Part shown: positions 1-10,423 of the stretch, in pieces
How the letters are laid out: the number at the start of each line of letters is the position of its first letter
Position numbering within the stretch: position 1 is the first letter of the stretch
Source: DATLFI01 sp035524895
GTDB taxonomy: Bacteria > Acidobacteriota > Thermoanaerobaculia > Multivoradales > Multivoraceae
Direction: 5' to 3'
NCBI GenBank assembly: GCA_035524895.1
Contig: DATLFI010000339.1
Coordinates: 1-33,752, forward strand
DNA length: 33,752 bases
Notes under the pieces: generated by a model
Database searches by the model: none
Told to the model about the DNA's origin: nothing
Seen by the model: only the letters and a program-made list of their open reading frames with translations
Position numbers and translations under genes: made by a program

Positions 1-633
1 GAGCTCGATCGCCGTCATCAGCGCCCCGAACGACTGAGGGCTGCCGTCGATGCCCACCAGGATGGTGTCGCGGTTGTCGTCGGCGAGGTCGTGGTGGCCA
101 TCGCCGTTGCCGCTCCCGTTCCCGTTGCGGCGGGGCCGCTCGGGCAGGCGCTTCACCACCCACACGTCCTTGTGGCTCGAGCGCGCTACCTGCTCGCATA
201 CCGAGCCGATCTGGCTATCCCGGACCTTGCCGATGCCGAAGGCACCGATCACTGTCAGGTCGTAGTCGGAGGCCATCATGTCGCGCACGATCTCGACGCG
301 ATGCTTGCCGTCCATCATGCGCGGCTCGAACTCCAGCCCGCTGTCCTGGCAGCGCTGCCGCATCGGCTCGAGATAGCTCTCGGAGATGAGCTGCAGACCC
401 ATGGTGATGAGACTGTCGTGGATGCGGCGCTGCCGCTCGAGCTCGGTTTCCTCGAGGTACTCCTCGGGGAGCGTGTACTCCATCTGCTTGAAGCGGTAGT
501 CGTGCATGCTCGCGGCGTAGACGTGGCAGCCCACCAGTTTGGCCGAGAAGGAATGCCCGAGCGCCAGCGCGCAGTCGATGGCGCGGTTGGAATGATCCGA
601 GTTGTCGACCGGCACATAGATGGTCTTGTACAT
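1..633 (-). CDS. Universal stress protein, tandem UspA domains (C-terminus outside window)
   Basis: The reading frame starts at an ATG and stays open to the window edge, giving 211 residues of an incomplete protein. Residues 3-160 form one UspA domain: it opens with YVPVDNSDHSNRA and ends with the ATP-type motif G-2X-G-9X-G-S at residues 130-144. A Gly/Asn/His-rich linker (about 165-187) leads to a second domain starting at TILVGIDGSPQS, so this is a tandem USP. The first domain has a long charged helical stretch around residues 50-90. A GGGAG ribosome binding site precedes the ATG. The gene lies 104 bases behind the respiratory cluster on the same strand and may be its last member or a separate unit. 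USPs are cytoplasmic nucleotide-binding stress proteins; the specific role here is unknown. Confidence 0.9.
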   Translation of the reverse strand, partial: MYKTIYVPVDNSDHSNRAIDCALALGHSFSAKLVGCHVYAASMHDYRFKQMEYTLPEEYLEETELERQRRIHDSLITMGLQLISESYLEPMRQRCQDSGLEFEPRMMDGKHRVEIVRDMMASDYDLTVIGAFGIGKVRDSQIGSVCEQVARSSHKDVWVVKRLPERPRRNGNGSGNGDGHHDLADDNRDTILVGIDGSPQSFGALMTAIEL

Positions 634-711
634 GGCGTCTCCCGGCTTCTCGATCGTTTCCGCTCAGATTCCCGTTTTCGATACTCTCGCGGCCCCGATT
701 CTCTCGCAACC

Positions 712-725
712 TCGGCGATCGCCGA
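712..725. repeat. 14-base perfect palindrome between cytochrome gene and usp
   Basis: TCGGCGATCGCCGA reads identically on both strands. It lies 12 bases past the stop codon of the diheme cytochrome gene (minus strand) and about 80 bases before the usp start. There is no following T tract, so an intrinsic terminator is not supported. It could be a small operator, or chance in GC-rich DNA. Confidence 0.4.
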
Positions 726-737
726 CGGATGCCGACT

Positions 738-2489
738 TCAGCGTGCCCCTGCGGCAGCCCCTGCGAGCTGTCTCCCCCGAGCGCGAGTCCGCCGGCGGAC
801 GGCGAAGATGACCAGCAGCTCGACAGCCAGAACCGCGAGCGCGGCGGTGACCATGGGGCGGACCGGAGAGGGCATCTCCCGAGGCTCGGCGTAGACGTAG
901 AACCACTGCGAGACGGCGCGCTTGTTTCCGCGCTCGCGGTTGAAGCCGTCCCACACCGAGAAGGCTATCGGCACGAACAGGTCCTGGCGGAAGTCGACGC
1001 CGCTGATGGCATCGAGCGGGCGCTTGATCAGCAAGCGCCATTCGCCGTCGACGTAGCTCGCCCGCGCCTCGAACCGGTCGCCGACGACCGGCTCGAGGTC
1101 CGCGCTGCCGCGACCGACGAGCTGCCGAACCGGCACGGCGTCACCCGCGGCCCGCGCGAGGTCGACGAACCACAAGTCGACCGCCGCGGTGGAGTCGCCG
1201 AACAGGAAGTACGGCTTCCGAATGCCAGTGGGCAGCACCTGCGGGAGCTGCAGCGCCACCGCGTCCGAGAACTCGCTCGCTCCCGTGGCGGTCGCAGGAG
1301 CGCCCAGTGCCTCTCCGAAGAAGTCGTCGAAGCCGTCCTCCTGCGCCGGTTCCTCGAGGCCGCCGAAGAAGTCGTCGTCGCTGGCGGCTTCGGCGCCGCC
1401 CCAGAAGTCGTCCTCCGCGGCCTCGGTCGGGGCGGCCGCCGAAGGGTTGTCCTGGTCCCAGTGCGGGACCTCGAGCGACGGGTCGTTGTGGCCGCCGGTG
1501 TCGGCGCGCATGTCGTTCCAGCGCAGCAGGAAGGCGATCTCGCGCGTGTTGTAGACGGCCTGGACCACGATCGAGGTGGTGGACGGGTAGAAGTTGCGTC
1601 CGATCTCGAGGATCTGGCCGACGAGCGGGAAGCGCGCCGGGGCGGCCTCGGCGAAGAGCTCCTCGCCGCGCTCGAGCTCGATCTCGTCCTCGAGGAACCT
1701 CGCCACGACCAGGCTCGCATAGCCAGGGTCGTCGCCGTCTCCGAGGGAGTAGATGTAGTTGACCAGGTGCCAGCGGTCCTCGTCCTCCAGCACGTCGGCG
1801 TAGGACGGCATCGGGGTGCCGTTGAGGCCGGTGGAGAAGGTGCGGAAGATGTCGGCCTTCGTGGGTCCACCACGGAACGTCCAGCGCTGGGTCAGGTCGA
1901 TTGGGCGGATGTGGTCGCCCCAGTCGTCGACGAGGGTTGGTGCGGACAGGCCGTTGCCGCGACCGCCCTCGCCGTGGCAGGCGGCGCAGCCCTGCTCGAC
2001 GTAGAGGACCTTGCCGCGCTCGATCGATTCCTCGGTGGACTCGAGCGGCTTGCCAATGGAGATCGGCGGGGCGTGGCGTTCGGGATTCTCGAAGCCGCCA
2101 CCGAAGGTCTTGAGGTAATAGACGAGGTTCTGCACCTGCTGGTCGGTGAACGCCGGCCAGCCGGGCATCGAGGTATACGGCAGCCCGAGGCGGATGGCCC
2201 GGCGCAGGTCGTCGTCGGTCGGCAGCGTGCCGCTGGGCGTGCTGCGGAACTTGTACTTGCCCGAGGTGAAGTCGCGTGGCTCGGGTTTGACGCGTGGCGT
2301 CGCGTAGCCCTGGCCGTCGCCCGTGTCGCCGTGACACTGCGCGCAGTACTTGTCGTAGAGACGCTTGCCGTCGGCACGCTGCTGCTCGCTGCCGAGGTCG
2401 GTCGAGGCGAGGAGAGCTGGCGCTGCGGCGAGAGTGGCGGCGAGGATCGTTGCTGCGCCACTGAGCGAGGCTGTCTGGGGCGTGCCCAT
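738..2489 (-). CDS. Diheme cytochrome c with ethylbenzene-dehydrogenase-type heme domain and C-terminal anchor
   Basis: The protein has 583 residues. A signal peptide-like N-terminus (about 1-29) is followed by cytochrome c domain 1 (CAQCH, 49-53, probable Met109 ligand) and domain 2 (CAACH, 168-172, probable Met227). From about residue 290 to 535 there is a domain resembling ethylbenzene dehydrogenase gamma/related heme-binding domains (VYNTREIAFLLRWND and VPIAFSVWDGFNRERG are typical blocks). A hydrophobic helix at about 547-564 followed by Arg-rich sequence anchors it to the membrane. An acidic aromatic insert (about 359-392, DDFWGG, DDDFFGG, FDDFFGE) interrupts the third domain. The start is set by a TGATG overlap with the upstream cytochrome gene; a longer open frame upstream is only read-through of that gene's other frame. 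It is probably a periplasmic electron carrier of the hybrid respiratory module; donor and acceptor are unknown. Confidence 0.85.
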   Translation of the reverse strand: MGTPQTASLSGAATILAATLAAAPALLASTDLGSEQQRADGKRLYDKYCAQCHGDTGDGQGYATPRVKPEPRDFTSGKYKFRSTPSGTLPTDDDLRRAIRLGLPYTSMPGWPAFTDQQVQNLVYYLKTFGGGFENPERHAPPISIGKPLESTEESIERGKVLYVEQGCAACHGEGGRGNGLSAPTLVDDWGDHIRPIDLTQRWTFRGGPTKADIFRTFSTGLNGTPMPSYADVLEDEDRWHLVNYIYSLGDGDDPGYASLVVARFLEDEIELERGEELFAEAAPARFPLVGQILEIGRNFYPSTTSIVVQAVYNTREIAFLLRWNDMRADTGGHNDPSLEVPHWDQDNPSAAAPTEAAEDDFWGGAEAASDDDFFGGLEEPAQEDGFDDFFGEALGAPATATGASEFSDAVALQLPQVLPTGIRKPYFLFGDSTAAVDLWFVDLARAAGDAVPVRQLVGRGSADLEPVVGDRFEARASYVDGEWRLLIKRPLDAISGVDFRQDLFVPIAFSVWDGFNRERGNKRAVSQWFYVYAEPREMPSPVRPMVTAALAVLAVELLVIFAVRRRTRARGRQLAGAAAGAR

Positions 2490-3313
2490 CAATGCACCAC
2501 CACAGCGCGCGGCTGGTAGCCGGTGAAGTCGTAGAGGAACAGGATCGCGTCCCACATCTCCTCGGTGGTGAGGAAGCTCTCCCACACCGGCATCGCGCTG
2601 TCCCAGGGACCGCCCTCCTCGGGCAGGCCAGGGCCACCCTTGGCGACGCGCCACAGCACGAAGGACGACTGGAGGATGGGCAGGAAGCCGCCGTCGGTGA
2701 AGTTCGTCGGGATCGGGTTGAGCCCGTACGCGAACATTCCGTCCCCGGCCATTCCGTCGCCGTGACAGTAGAAGCAGTTCTCGTAGTACACGCGCCGGCC
2801 GTTCTCGAGGTGGCGCGCGTACTCTTCGGGAGCGCTGGCTGCGAGCTCGAGGTAGGGGTTCTCGGCGACGCGCAAGTCGACGTCCTGCCCGTGCACCTCG
2901 ATGGCGTCGGGCGGGGCGGGGTGAATGCTGCGGCCGAACCCCGGGGCTTCGAGCGGCACGTTGAGGCGGGCGTACACGGTCCACGCGGCGAGCAACGGCA
3001 GGAGCGTGCACACGGCGATCAGTAGCGGTCGCCGCCTCGGCTCCACGATCGTCCGGACGATCGGCTGGGTGGTTCCCTCCCAACGGTCGCGGCTCGACGA
3101 CACGTAGACCAACAGCGATCCGGTCACGATCGCCATGTAGAGCGTGATCACCGAGACCGGCACCGGGACCTCGAAGCCGAAGCGGATGCCGAGGAAGATC
3201 GCGACCCACCAAGCGATCGCCCAGGTCAGCATGCCCACGCGGCGCCAGCGCAGCACGAGCATCGCGGCGACCAGCAGCGCGATCACTCCGAGCTGGAAGC
3301 CCCAGAACGTCAT
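2489..3313 (-). CDS. Membrane-anchored monoheme cytochrome c
   Basis: This 274-residue protein starts at an ATG preceded by GGGGGAT. Hydrophobic segments at about 4-22, 28-45, 52-71 and 97-114 suggest four membrane helices, after which a periplasmic cytochrome c domain begins. The single heme site is CFYCH (180-184), and Met241 in SAMPVWES is the likely sixth ligand. The C-terminus ends shortly after the last cytochrome helix. It overlaps the downstream diheme cytochrome gene by one base and lies four bases after the upstream small cytochrome gene, so the three are surely cotranscribed. I do not recognise a named family for the four-helix N-terminal part. The arrangement suggests a subunit of the membrane complex built on the CydA-like protein, passing electrons between soluble hemes and the membrane core (inference). 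Confidence 0.85.
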   Translation of the reverse strand: MTFWGFQLGVIALLVAAMLVLRWRRVGMLTWAIAWWVAIFLGIRFGFEVPVPVSVITLYMAIVTGSLLVYVSSSRDRWEGTTQPIVRTIVEPRRRPLLIAVCTLLPLLAAWTVYARLNVPLEAPGFGRSIHPAPPDAIEVHGQDVDLRVAENPYLELAASAPEEYARHLENGRRVYYENCFYCHGDGMAGDGMFAYGLNPIPTNFTDGGFLPILQSSFVLWRVAKGGPGLPEEGGPWDSAMPVWESFLTTEEMWDAILFLYDFTGYQPRAVVVH

Positions 3314-3317
3314 GGGC

Positions 3318-3809
3318 TCATCCCCCGTACCCCAGGTCCGTCTGCAGCGTCACCGTCGGGGTGCCGCCCATGCTCTGAAGCCACGCGATCACCGCCTTGA
3401 TCTCGTCGTCGCTCAGCCCGATCGGAGGTCTGTGGATAGGCGGCATGCCGCCGGCGAAGCCGGGCACGATGAACGCCTCGGGCTCGTAGAGGGACTGCGC
3501 CAGGTACTCGACGCCGCCGAGCCCGGGCACGCGAGTCTCGGCGCGCGAGCCGATGCCCGCGAGGTCAGGGTAGCGCAGGGCGCTGCCGCTCTGGCCGATG
3601 GTGTGACAGGTGAGACAGATGCCCTGGTTCTCCGCGACCTGCCTGCCGACCTCGACGAGCTGCTCGGTGGTCATCTCGGACGAGATCACCGTCTCCGCCG
3701 GCGGCAGCACTTCCTTCTGCGGCACCAGTTGGCCGATGTAGGTGTAGAGCGCGGTCGTTCCGAGCACGACCAGGCCGATCTTCAGAGGAGTGGGGATGGT
3801 GAAGTGCAT
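3318..3809 (-). CDS. Small membrane-anchored monoheme cytochrome c
   Basis: A 163-residue protein with an N-terminal hydrophobic segment (about 9-28) that is probably an uncleaved anchor, followed by a class I-like cytochrome c domain. Heme site CLTCH is at residues 65-69 and Met122 in GGMPPIHRP is the likely axial ligand; the helix LSDDEIKAVIAWLQSM near the C-terminus is typical of these domains. It begins nine bases after the CydA-like gene and ends four bases before the next cytochrome gene. Its position directly behind the oxidase-like gene makes it the best candidate for the c-heme electron donor subunit of that protein (inference). It could equally be a diffusible carrier tethered to the membrane. 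Confidence 0.87.
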   Translation of the reverse strand: MHFTIPTPLKIGLVVLGTTALYTYIGQLVPQKEVLPPAETVISSEMTTEQLVEVGRQVAENQGICLTCHTIGQSGSALRYPDLAGIGSRAETRVPGLGGVEYLAQSLYEPEAFIVPGFAGGMPPIHRPPIGLSDDEIKAVIAWLQSMGGTPTVTLQTDLGYGG

Positions 3810-3818
3810 GTCGGTGTC

Positions 3819-5702
3819 TCAGGCGGTCTCGCTAGCCGCAGGGCGCACCGCCGCTGCCTGCGCGGCGAGCTGTGCGGTTCGCTCCTGGTGGCTCACCCAA
3901 GACTTCCGTCCCGAGAGGCTCGCGAGCCAGAACACCACGCCGATCAGCGCGAAGAAGATGAGCACGGTCACCGACACGACACTGGTGGCGAAGCCGAGGG
4001 TGGGCGTGAAGGCGTCGGGCGATGTGTCGCGGATCACGCCGTAGACGTGCCAATGCTGTCGCAGGCCCGAGCGGACGTAGCCCATGAGCCCCATCAGCCA
4101 GGTGAAGCTGAGCGCGATGAAGATGAGCACGTACTGGGAGATCGCTGGAATCCTCCCCCAGTGCGTGTCGCCGATGCTCTCGGCCTTGCGGAACAGCACG
4201 ATGTCGATCGCCGTGATCAACACCATTGCGATCAGCACCGACATCACCTGCGGGATCGAGAACGAGATACGGGTGGCCGCGTCGACGAAGTATCCGTAGA
4301 CGCCGTAGAAGATGACGATTCCCGCCGACACCGCGAACAAGCCGAACTGCGCCGTGTTGAGACCCTTGCGCCACGGGTGCACGGCGCGCTTGCCGGTTCG
4401 CCGGTAGAGCAGGAAGCTCATGTAGGTGGACAGTATGAGGATGTTGACGGCGGTGTTCTTGGCCGACATTACACCCAGGAAGCCGAGTGCCGGGTGGGCC
4501 GAGCCGCCCATCGTGCGCACCTCGGAGACCGTGGCGATGATCGAGCGCGGTGTTGCCCAGACGGCAAAGCACAGCGCGATCGCGATCAGCAGGTACTTGA
4601 TGAACCGTTGGTAGTGCCCGGCACCTTCGATTCGCCCCATGCCCAGCCACAGGTAGTAGTTGGCTGCCAGGAACAGGTTGCCGATCAATGCCGCCTGGAT
4701 GATGAACAGCCAGGAGAAGGCGCCGCCCATCATCTGGATGCCGAGGGCCTGGGAGAAGGCGTAGATCTCGCTCGCCAGCCAGTAGCCCGCGAAGGGCAGC
4801 GGCAGGAACGCGCAGATGGCAACGAAATTGCCGATGTACCCCATCCAGTCGTAGTGCGCGCGCTCCTCGTCGGTCTGCGCCTGGAGGAACTGGAAGGCGG
4901 CGTAGGCAGCGGCGATCGAGCCGCCGAACGCGACGTTCGCGATGATGCGGTGGATGTTGATCGGGTTCCAGGTGTAGTTGTTGACCGCCTCCCAGGTGCT
5001 GATCAGCGCCCCGCTGTCCGAGATGCCGGACGGAGTCATCATGAACGTCAGCCAGGCGTTGGCGATGAACATGATGGCGGTGCCGACCAGGTTGAGCCCG
5101 AGGCCAAGACCCAGATGCACCAGCGGGTGGAACTTGCCCCAGCCGTAGTAGTAGGCGTAGAGGAAGAAGGCCTCGAAGAAGAACAGCGCGACGTAGGGGA
5201 TGAAGGTGGGCGAGAAGATCGCGAACAGATAGTTCATGAACTTCGGGTACAGGATGACCAGCATGAAGGTCAGGAATGCCCCGAAGGCTGCGGTCATGGA
5301 GAACGACACCGACAGCAGCTTGGTGAACTCGTAGGCGAGCCTGTCGTAGCGTTTGTCGCCCGTGCGGTAGCCAATCGCCTCGATGATGAGGGCGAACATC
5401 GGCACCGCCAGCACGAACGCCGCGAACAACAGGTGGAGCTGGGCAAGCACCCACACCACCACCCGGCTGCCGACGACCGGAAACTGCCGGTACTCCGCCT
5501 CCTCGTAGGGCTTCGCGCGCGCCGCCGCCTCGGCCGCCGCCTGCTCGTCGGCGATGCCCTGCTCGCGGGGCGTGGTCTCGACAGCTTCGGCGAGGTGTGG
5601 CGGCTGGTACTCGCGGGAGAGCAGGAAGCCGGCGATTCCGACCGCCGCCGCGCCCGCGAGCACGAGCGCGATCAGTCCGCCGCCGAGTAGCTTCCGATCC
5701 AT
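3819..5702 (-). CDS. CydA-like protein of the cytochrome bd oxygen reductase superfamily, quinol loop missing
   Basis: A 627-residue integral membrane protein with an extra N-terminal helix (about 6-28), an Ala/Glu-rich linker and a CydA-like core. Visible counterparts of CydA residues: His90 in AQLHLLFAAF (heme b595-type ligand), Glu177 in FFFEAFFLYAYYYGW, the ANAW...TPSG turn (214-226), His251 in INIHRIIANV (b558-type His), and possibly Met487. The quinol-binding GRQPW block is degenerate (LRQHWHVYGVIRD, about 547-559), and the long periplasmic Q loop is replaced by a few residues plus further helices. No CydB is present in the window. The start is the ATG at 5702, 17 bases after actE; the frame runs open further upstream into actE. 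Families of this superfamily that lack the quinol site are known, and those linked to heme c proteins are thought to use another donor. O2 reduction is inferred, not shown. Confidence 0.82.
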   Translation of the reverse strand: MDRKLLGGGLIALVLAGAAAVGIAGFLLSREYQPPHLAEAVETTPREQGIADEQAAAEAAARAKPYEEAEYRQFPVVGSRVVVWVLAQLHLLFAAFVLAVPMFALIIEAIGYRTGDKRYDRLAYEFTKLLSVSFSMTAAFGAFLTFMLVILYPKFMNYLFAIFSPTFIPYVALFFFEAFFLYAYYYGWGKFHPLVHLGLGLGLNLVGTAIMFIANAWLTFMMTPSGISDSGALISTWEAVNNYTWNPINIHRIIANVAFGGSIAAAYAAFQFLQAQTDEERAHYDWMGYIGNFVAICAFLPLPFAGYWLASEIYAFSQALGIQMMGGAFSWLFIIQAALIGNLFLAANYYLWLGMGRIEGAGHYQRFIKYLLIAIALCFAVWATPRSIIATVSEVRTMGGSAHPALGFLGVMSAKNTAVNILILSTYMSFLLYRRTGKRAVHPWRKGLNTAQFGLFAVSAGIVIFYGVYGYFVDAATRISFSIPQVMSVLIAMVLITAIDIVLFRKAESIGDTHWGRIPAISQYVLIFIALSFTWLMGLMGYVRSGLRQHWHVYGVIRDTSPDAFTPTLGFATSVVSVTVLIFFALIGVVFWLASLSGRKSWVSHQERTAQLAAQAAAVRPAASETA

Positions 5703-5719
5703 CCTCGCCGGCCCTCCCT

Positions 5720-6306
5720 CTACGGCGCCATCGCAACGGCTTCCGCCGTGACCCGTTCCTGCTGCAGCCGCCTCACGTGGGCGACGATCGCCCACCGGTC
5801 TTCCGGCGGGATCGGCCACGCATAGCCCTGCATCAGGCCCGAGCCATGGGTGATGATGTCGAAGACGCGACCGTCGCTGTAGCCGCGCCGCTGCTCGTCG
5901 TGGAAGCTGGGCGTGGGTACGCTGCCGTACTCGAACAGGATCCCACGTCCGTTGCCGCGCGGGTCGTGGCAGGGCTGGCAGTAGATGGCGTAGCGCTCCT
6001 CGCCGCGCGCCAGCACGACTTCGTCGAGCTCGATCGGCGAAGCCGCCAGGATCTCCCCGGAGGCATCGCGCCCGGTGGCCAGCGAGGGAGCACGGTCGAG
6101 GTCGCCGCGCGCCACCGTGCCGGCGAGCGGCGCTCTCATCACCATGCCGTCGTAGAAGAAGGCACTCTCACCCTGCGGCTGCGCCTTCTCCTGGTGATCC
6201 ATGTTGGGCACGATGTGGATGGGCGGAAAGGGAGACGGACAGCCGCGGCAGCCTGCGACCAACGTGAGCAGCAGCAACGGCCAGAGACCGGCGGCGCGCG
6301 ACCTCG

Positions 6307-6310
<4 letters not shown>
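5720..6310 (-). CDS. actE: Alternative complex III ActE-like lipoprotein cytochrome c (locus 1)
   Basis: A 196-residue monoheme cytochrome. The N-terminus has a lipoprotein signal with lipobox LVAG-C21, so it is probably tethered to a membrane on the periplasmic side. The heme site is CQPCH (111-115) and Met160 in SGLMQGYA is a plausible ligand. The block ELDEVVLARGEERYAIYCQPCHD...GRG and the ending PPEDRWAIVAHVRRLQ match the ActE encoded at 26365-27069, which shows RGRERFEIFCSPCHD and HDRWAVAAWVRVLQ. It overlaps actB by four bases (ATGA). In ACIII this subunit is one of the c-type hemes of the electron wire from ActA to the acceptor. Here it sits between actB and the CydA-like gene, where actC and actD would be expected before it. 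Confidence 0.88.
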
Positions 6311-9395
<3,085 letters not shown>

Positions 9396-9399
<4 letters not shown>

Positions 9400-10043
9400 C
9401 GGTGGCACCCCGAACAGTCCTCGGGCGGCGCTATGCCTCTCTCGTCGATCGTGCGAGCCGCCCACTCGTCATGGTCGCGTGGCGGGAACCACTCCATCTC
9501 GGTCACCGCCTCGGTTGGCCGGAGGTGACCCGATGGGTCGCGATGGCAGTCGAGGCACCAGCCCATGCTCAGCGGCTCCGCCTGCGTTACCTCGACCATC
9601 TGATCGATCCGCCCGTGGCAGGACACGCAACCGATGCCGGCGCGCACGTGGGCCGCGTGCTGGAAGTAGGCGTAGTCGGGCAGGTTGTGAACTCGCACCC
9701 ACCGCAGCGGCGTGCCTCGCTCCCAGCTCTCGCGCACCGCTCGTAGCAGCGGGCTGTCGCGTCGCACGACGTGGTGGCAGCTCATGCAGGTCTGGGTCGG
9801 CGGCACGTTGGCTACTGCCGACGACTCGACCGAGGCGTGGCAGTACAGGCAGTCCAGCTTGAGCGTCCCGACGTGCAGCTCGTGGCTGTAGGGCACCGGC
9901 TGCTTGGGCCGGTAACCGACGTCGGTGAATTCAGGCGATCCCCAGTACCAGACTCCGCCGGCCGCCGCGGCGGCGACGAGCGGGGCTCCCAGCACCGCGT
10001 AGAGCGGGATTCGGAGCGTCCACTTGGGGAAGATCTGCGCCAA
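9396..10043 (-). CDS. actA: Alternative complex III ActA, pentaheme cytochrome c (locus 1)
   Basis: A 215-residue protein with an N-terminal hydrophobic anchor (about 12-32) and five CXXCH heme sites: CLYCH 65-69, CMSCH 86-90, CVSCH 139-143, CLDCH 163-167 and CSGCH 210-214. Blocks such as PVPYSHELHV, RAVRESWERGTPLRWVRVHNLPD and MGWCLDCHRDP match ActA of ACIII and the paralogue at 20457-21116. The start is a TTG; it is the only candidate start codon after an in-frame TAA at 10071-10073, and the Shine-Dalgarno match is poor. It is the first gene of the leftward cluster, and its stop overlaps the actB start (ATGA). In ACIII, ActA forms the periplasmic heme wire next to ActB. Confidence 0.93.
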
Positions 10044-10055
10044 GGTCGAGAACCA

Positions 10056-10083
10056 GGGTTGCGAACCTGCTTAGGGGTTGCGA
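10056..10083. repeat. 9-base direct repeat upstream of actA (locus 1)
   Basis: GGGTTGCGA occurs at 10056-10064 and again at 10075-10083, a 19-base period, about 13 to 40 bases before the actA start codon on the opposite strand. Two same-face half-sites two helical turns apart are a common layout for activator binding, but no specific regulator can be named. The first copy also forms part of a short dyad, GGTT-GCG-AACC. Confidence 0.35.
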
Positions 10084-10382
10084 GAGCTCGTACCGATCCC
10101 CGTCGGCGCAACCCGAGCGCGCCGCCGGCCGGTGCCGCAGCAACGACCACTCTTTGGAACAGGAACGAACCAGCTCCGCGACGGCACGCTTTCGAGGGCC
10201 CCTCTTGCAGCGAAGAACCGACGCCCCGACAGCGCGTTTCCTCGAGCGGTGAAGGCCCGGCCCGAGCCGAGCCTTGGGTTCCACGGGTGTTGGTGACTTA
10301 CCTTCCGAGTGCGCGGCAGTCTACTGGGACGGTCCGAAGAGGGTCAAGGGAAAACGATCGGCTCGACGGAGAAACGCGCGCT

Positions 10383-10419
10383 GCAGTGCCCCATGGACCC
10401 AGGGCCCATGGGGCACTGC
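10383..10419. repeat. 37-base near-perfect palindrome before sco
   Basis: The arms GCAGTGCCCCATGG (10383-10396) and CCATGGGGCACTGC (10406-10419) are perfect reverse complements. The centre adds CCC-A-GGG, so only one base pair (10397 with 10405) fails to match around the axis at 10401. The right arm ends four bases before the sco ATG and includes the GGGG that is the only Shine-Dalgarno-like sequence for that start. As RNA it would be a very stable hairpin hiding the ribosome binding site; as DNA it could be a large operator. There is no T tract, so a terminator is unlikely. Confidence 0.7.
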
Positions 10420-10423
10420 TACG

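Larger units (their letters stand above)
10044..10423. other. Divergent intergenic region, 380 bases, no gene
   Basis: This stretch separates the leftward actA-led cluster from the rightward sco-hemH-hemG genes, so it should hold both promoters. I see no convincing sigma70-type pair and no credible coding frame; short frames here have no family-like sequence. It contains a 9-base direct repeat close to the actA start and a 37-base palindrome close to the sco start, listed separately. No Rex-type site like the one at 20322 is visible. Confidence 0.6.

Noticed and set aside
2490..3212. A longer N-terminus for the diheme cytochrome reaching to 3212
   Set aside because: The extra sequence is an Arg/Pro-rich shadow of the upstream cytochrome gene; the proper signal peptide begins at the ATG at 2489.
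3144..5690. 848-codon open frame on the plus strand opposite the CydA-like gene
   Set aside because: It is charged, His/Arg/Glu-rich and without family resemblance; the minus strand encodes a clear membrane protein. Long antisense frames are expected in high-GC DNA.
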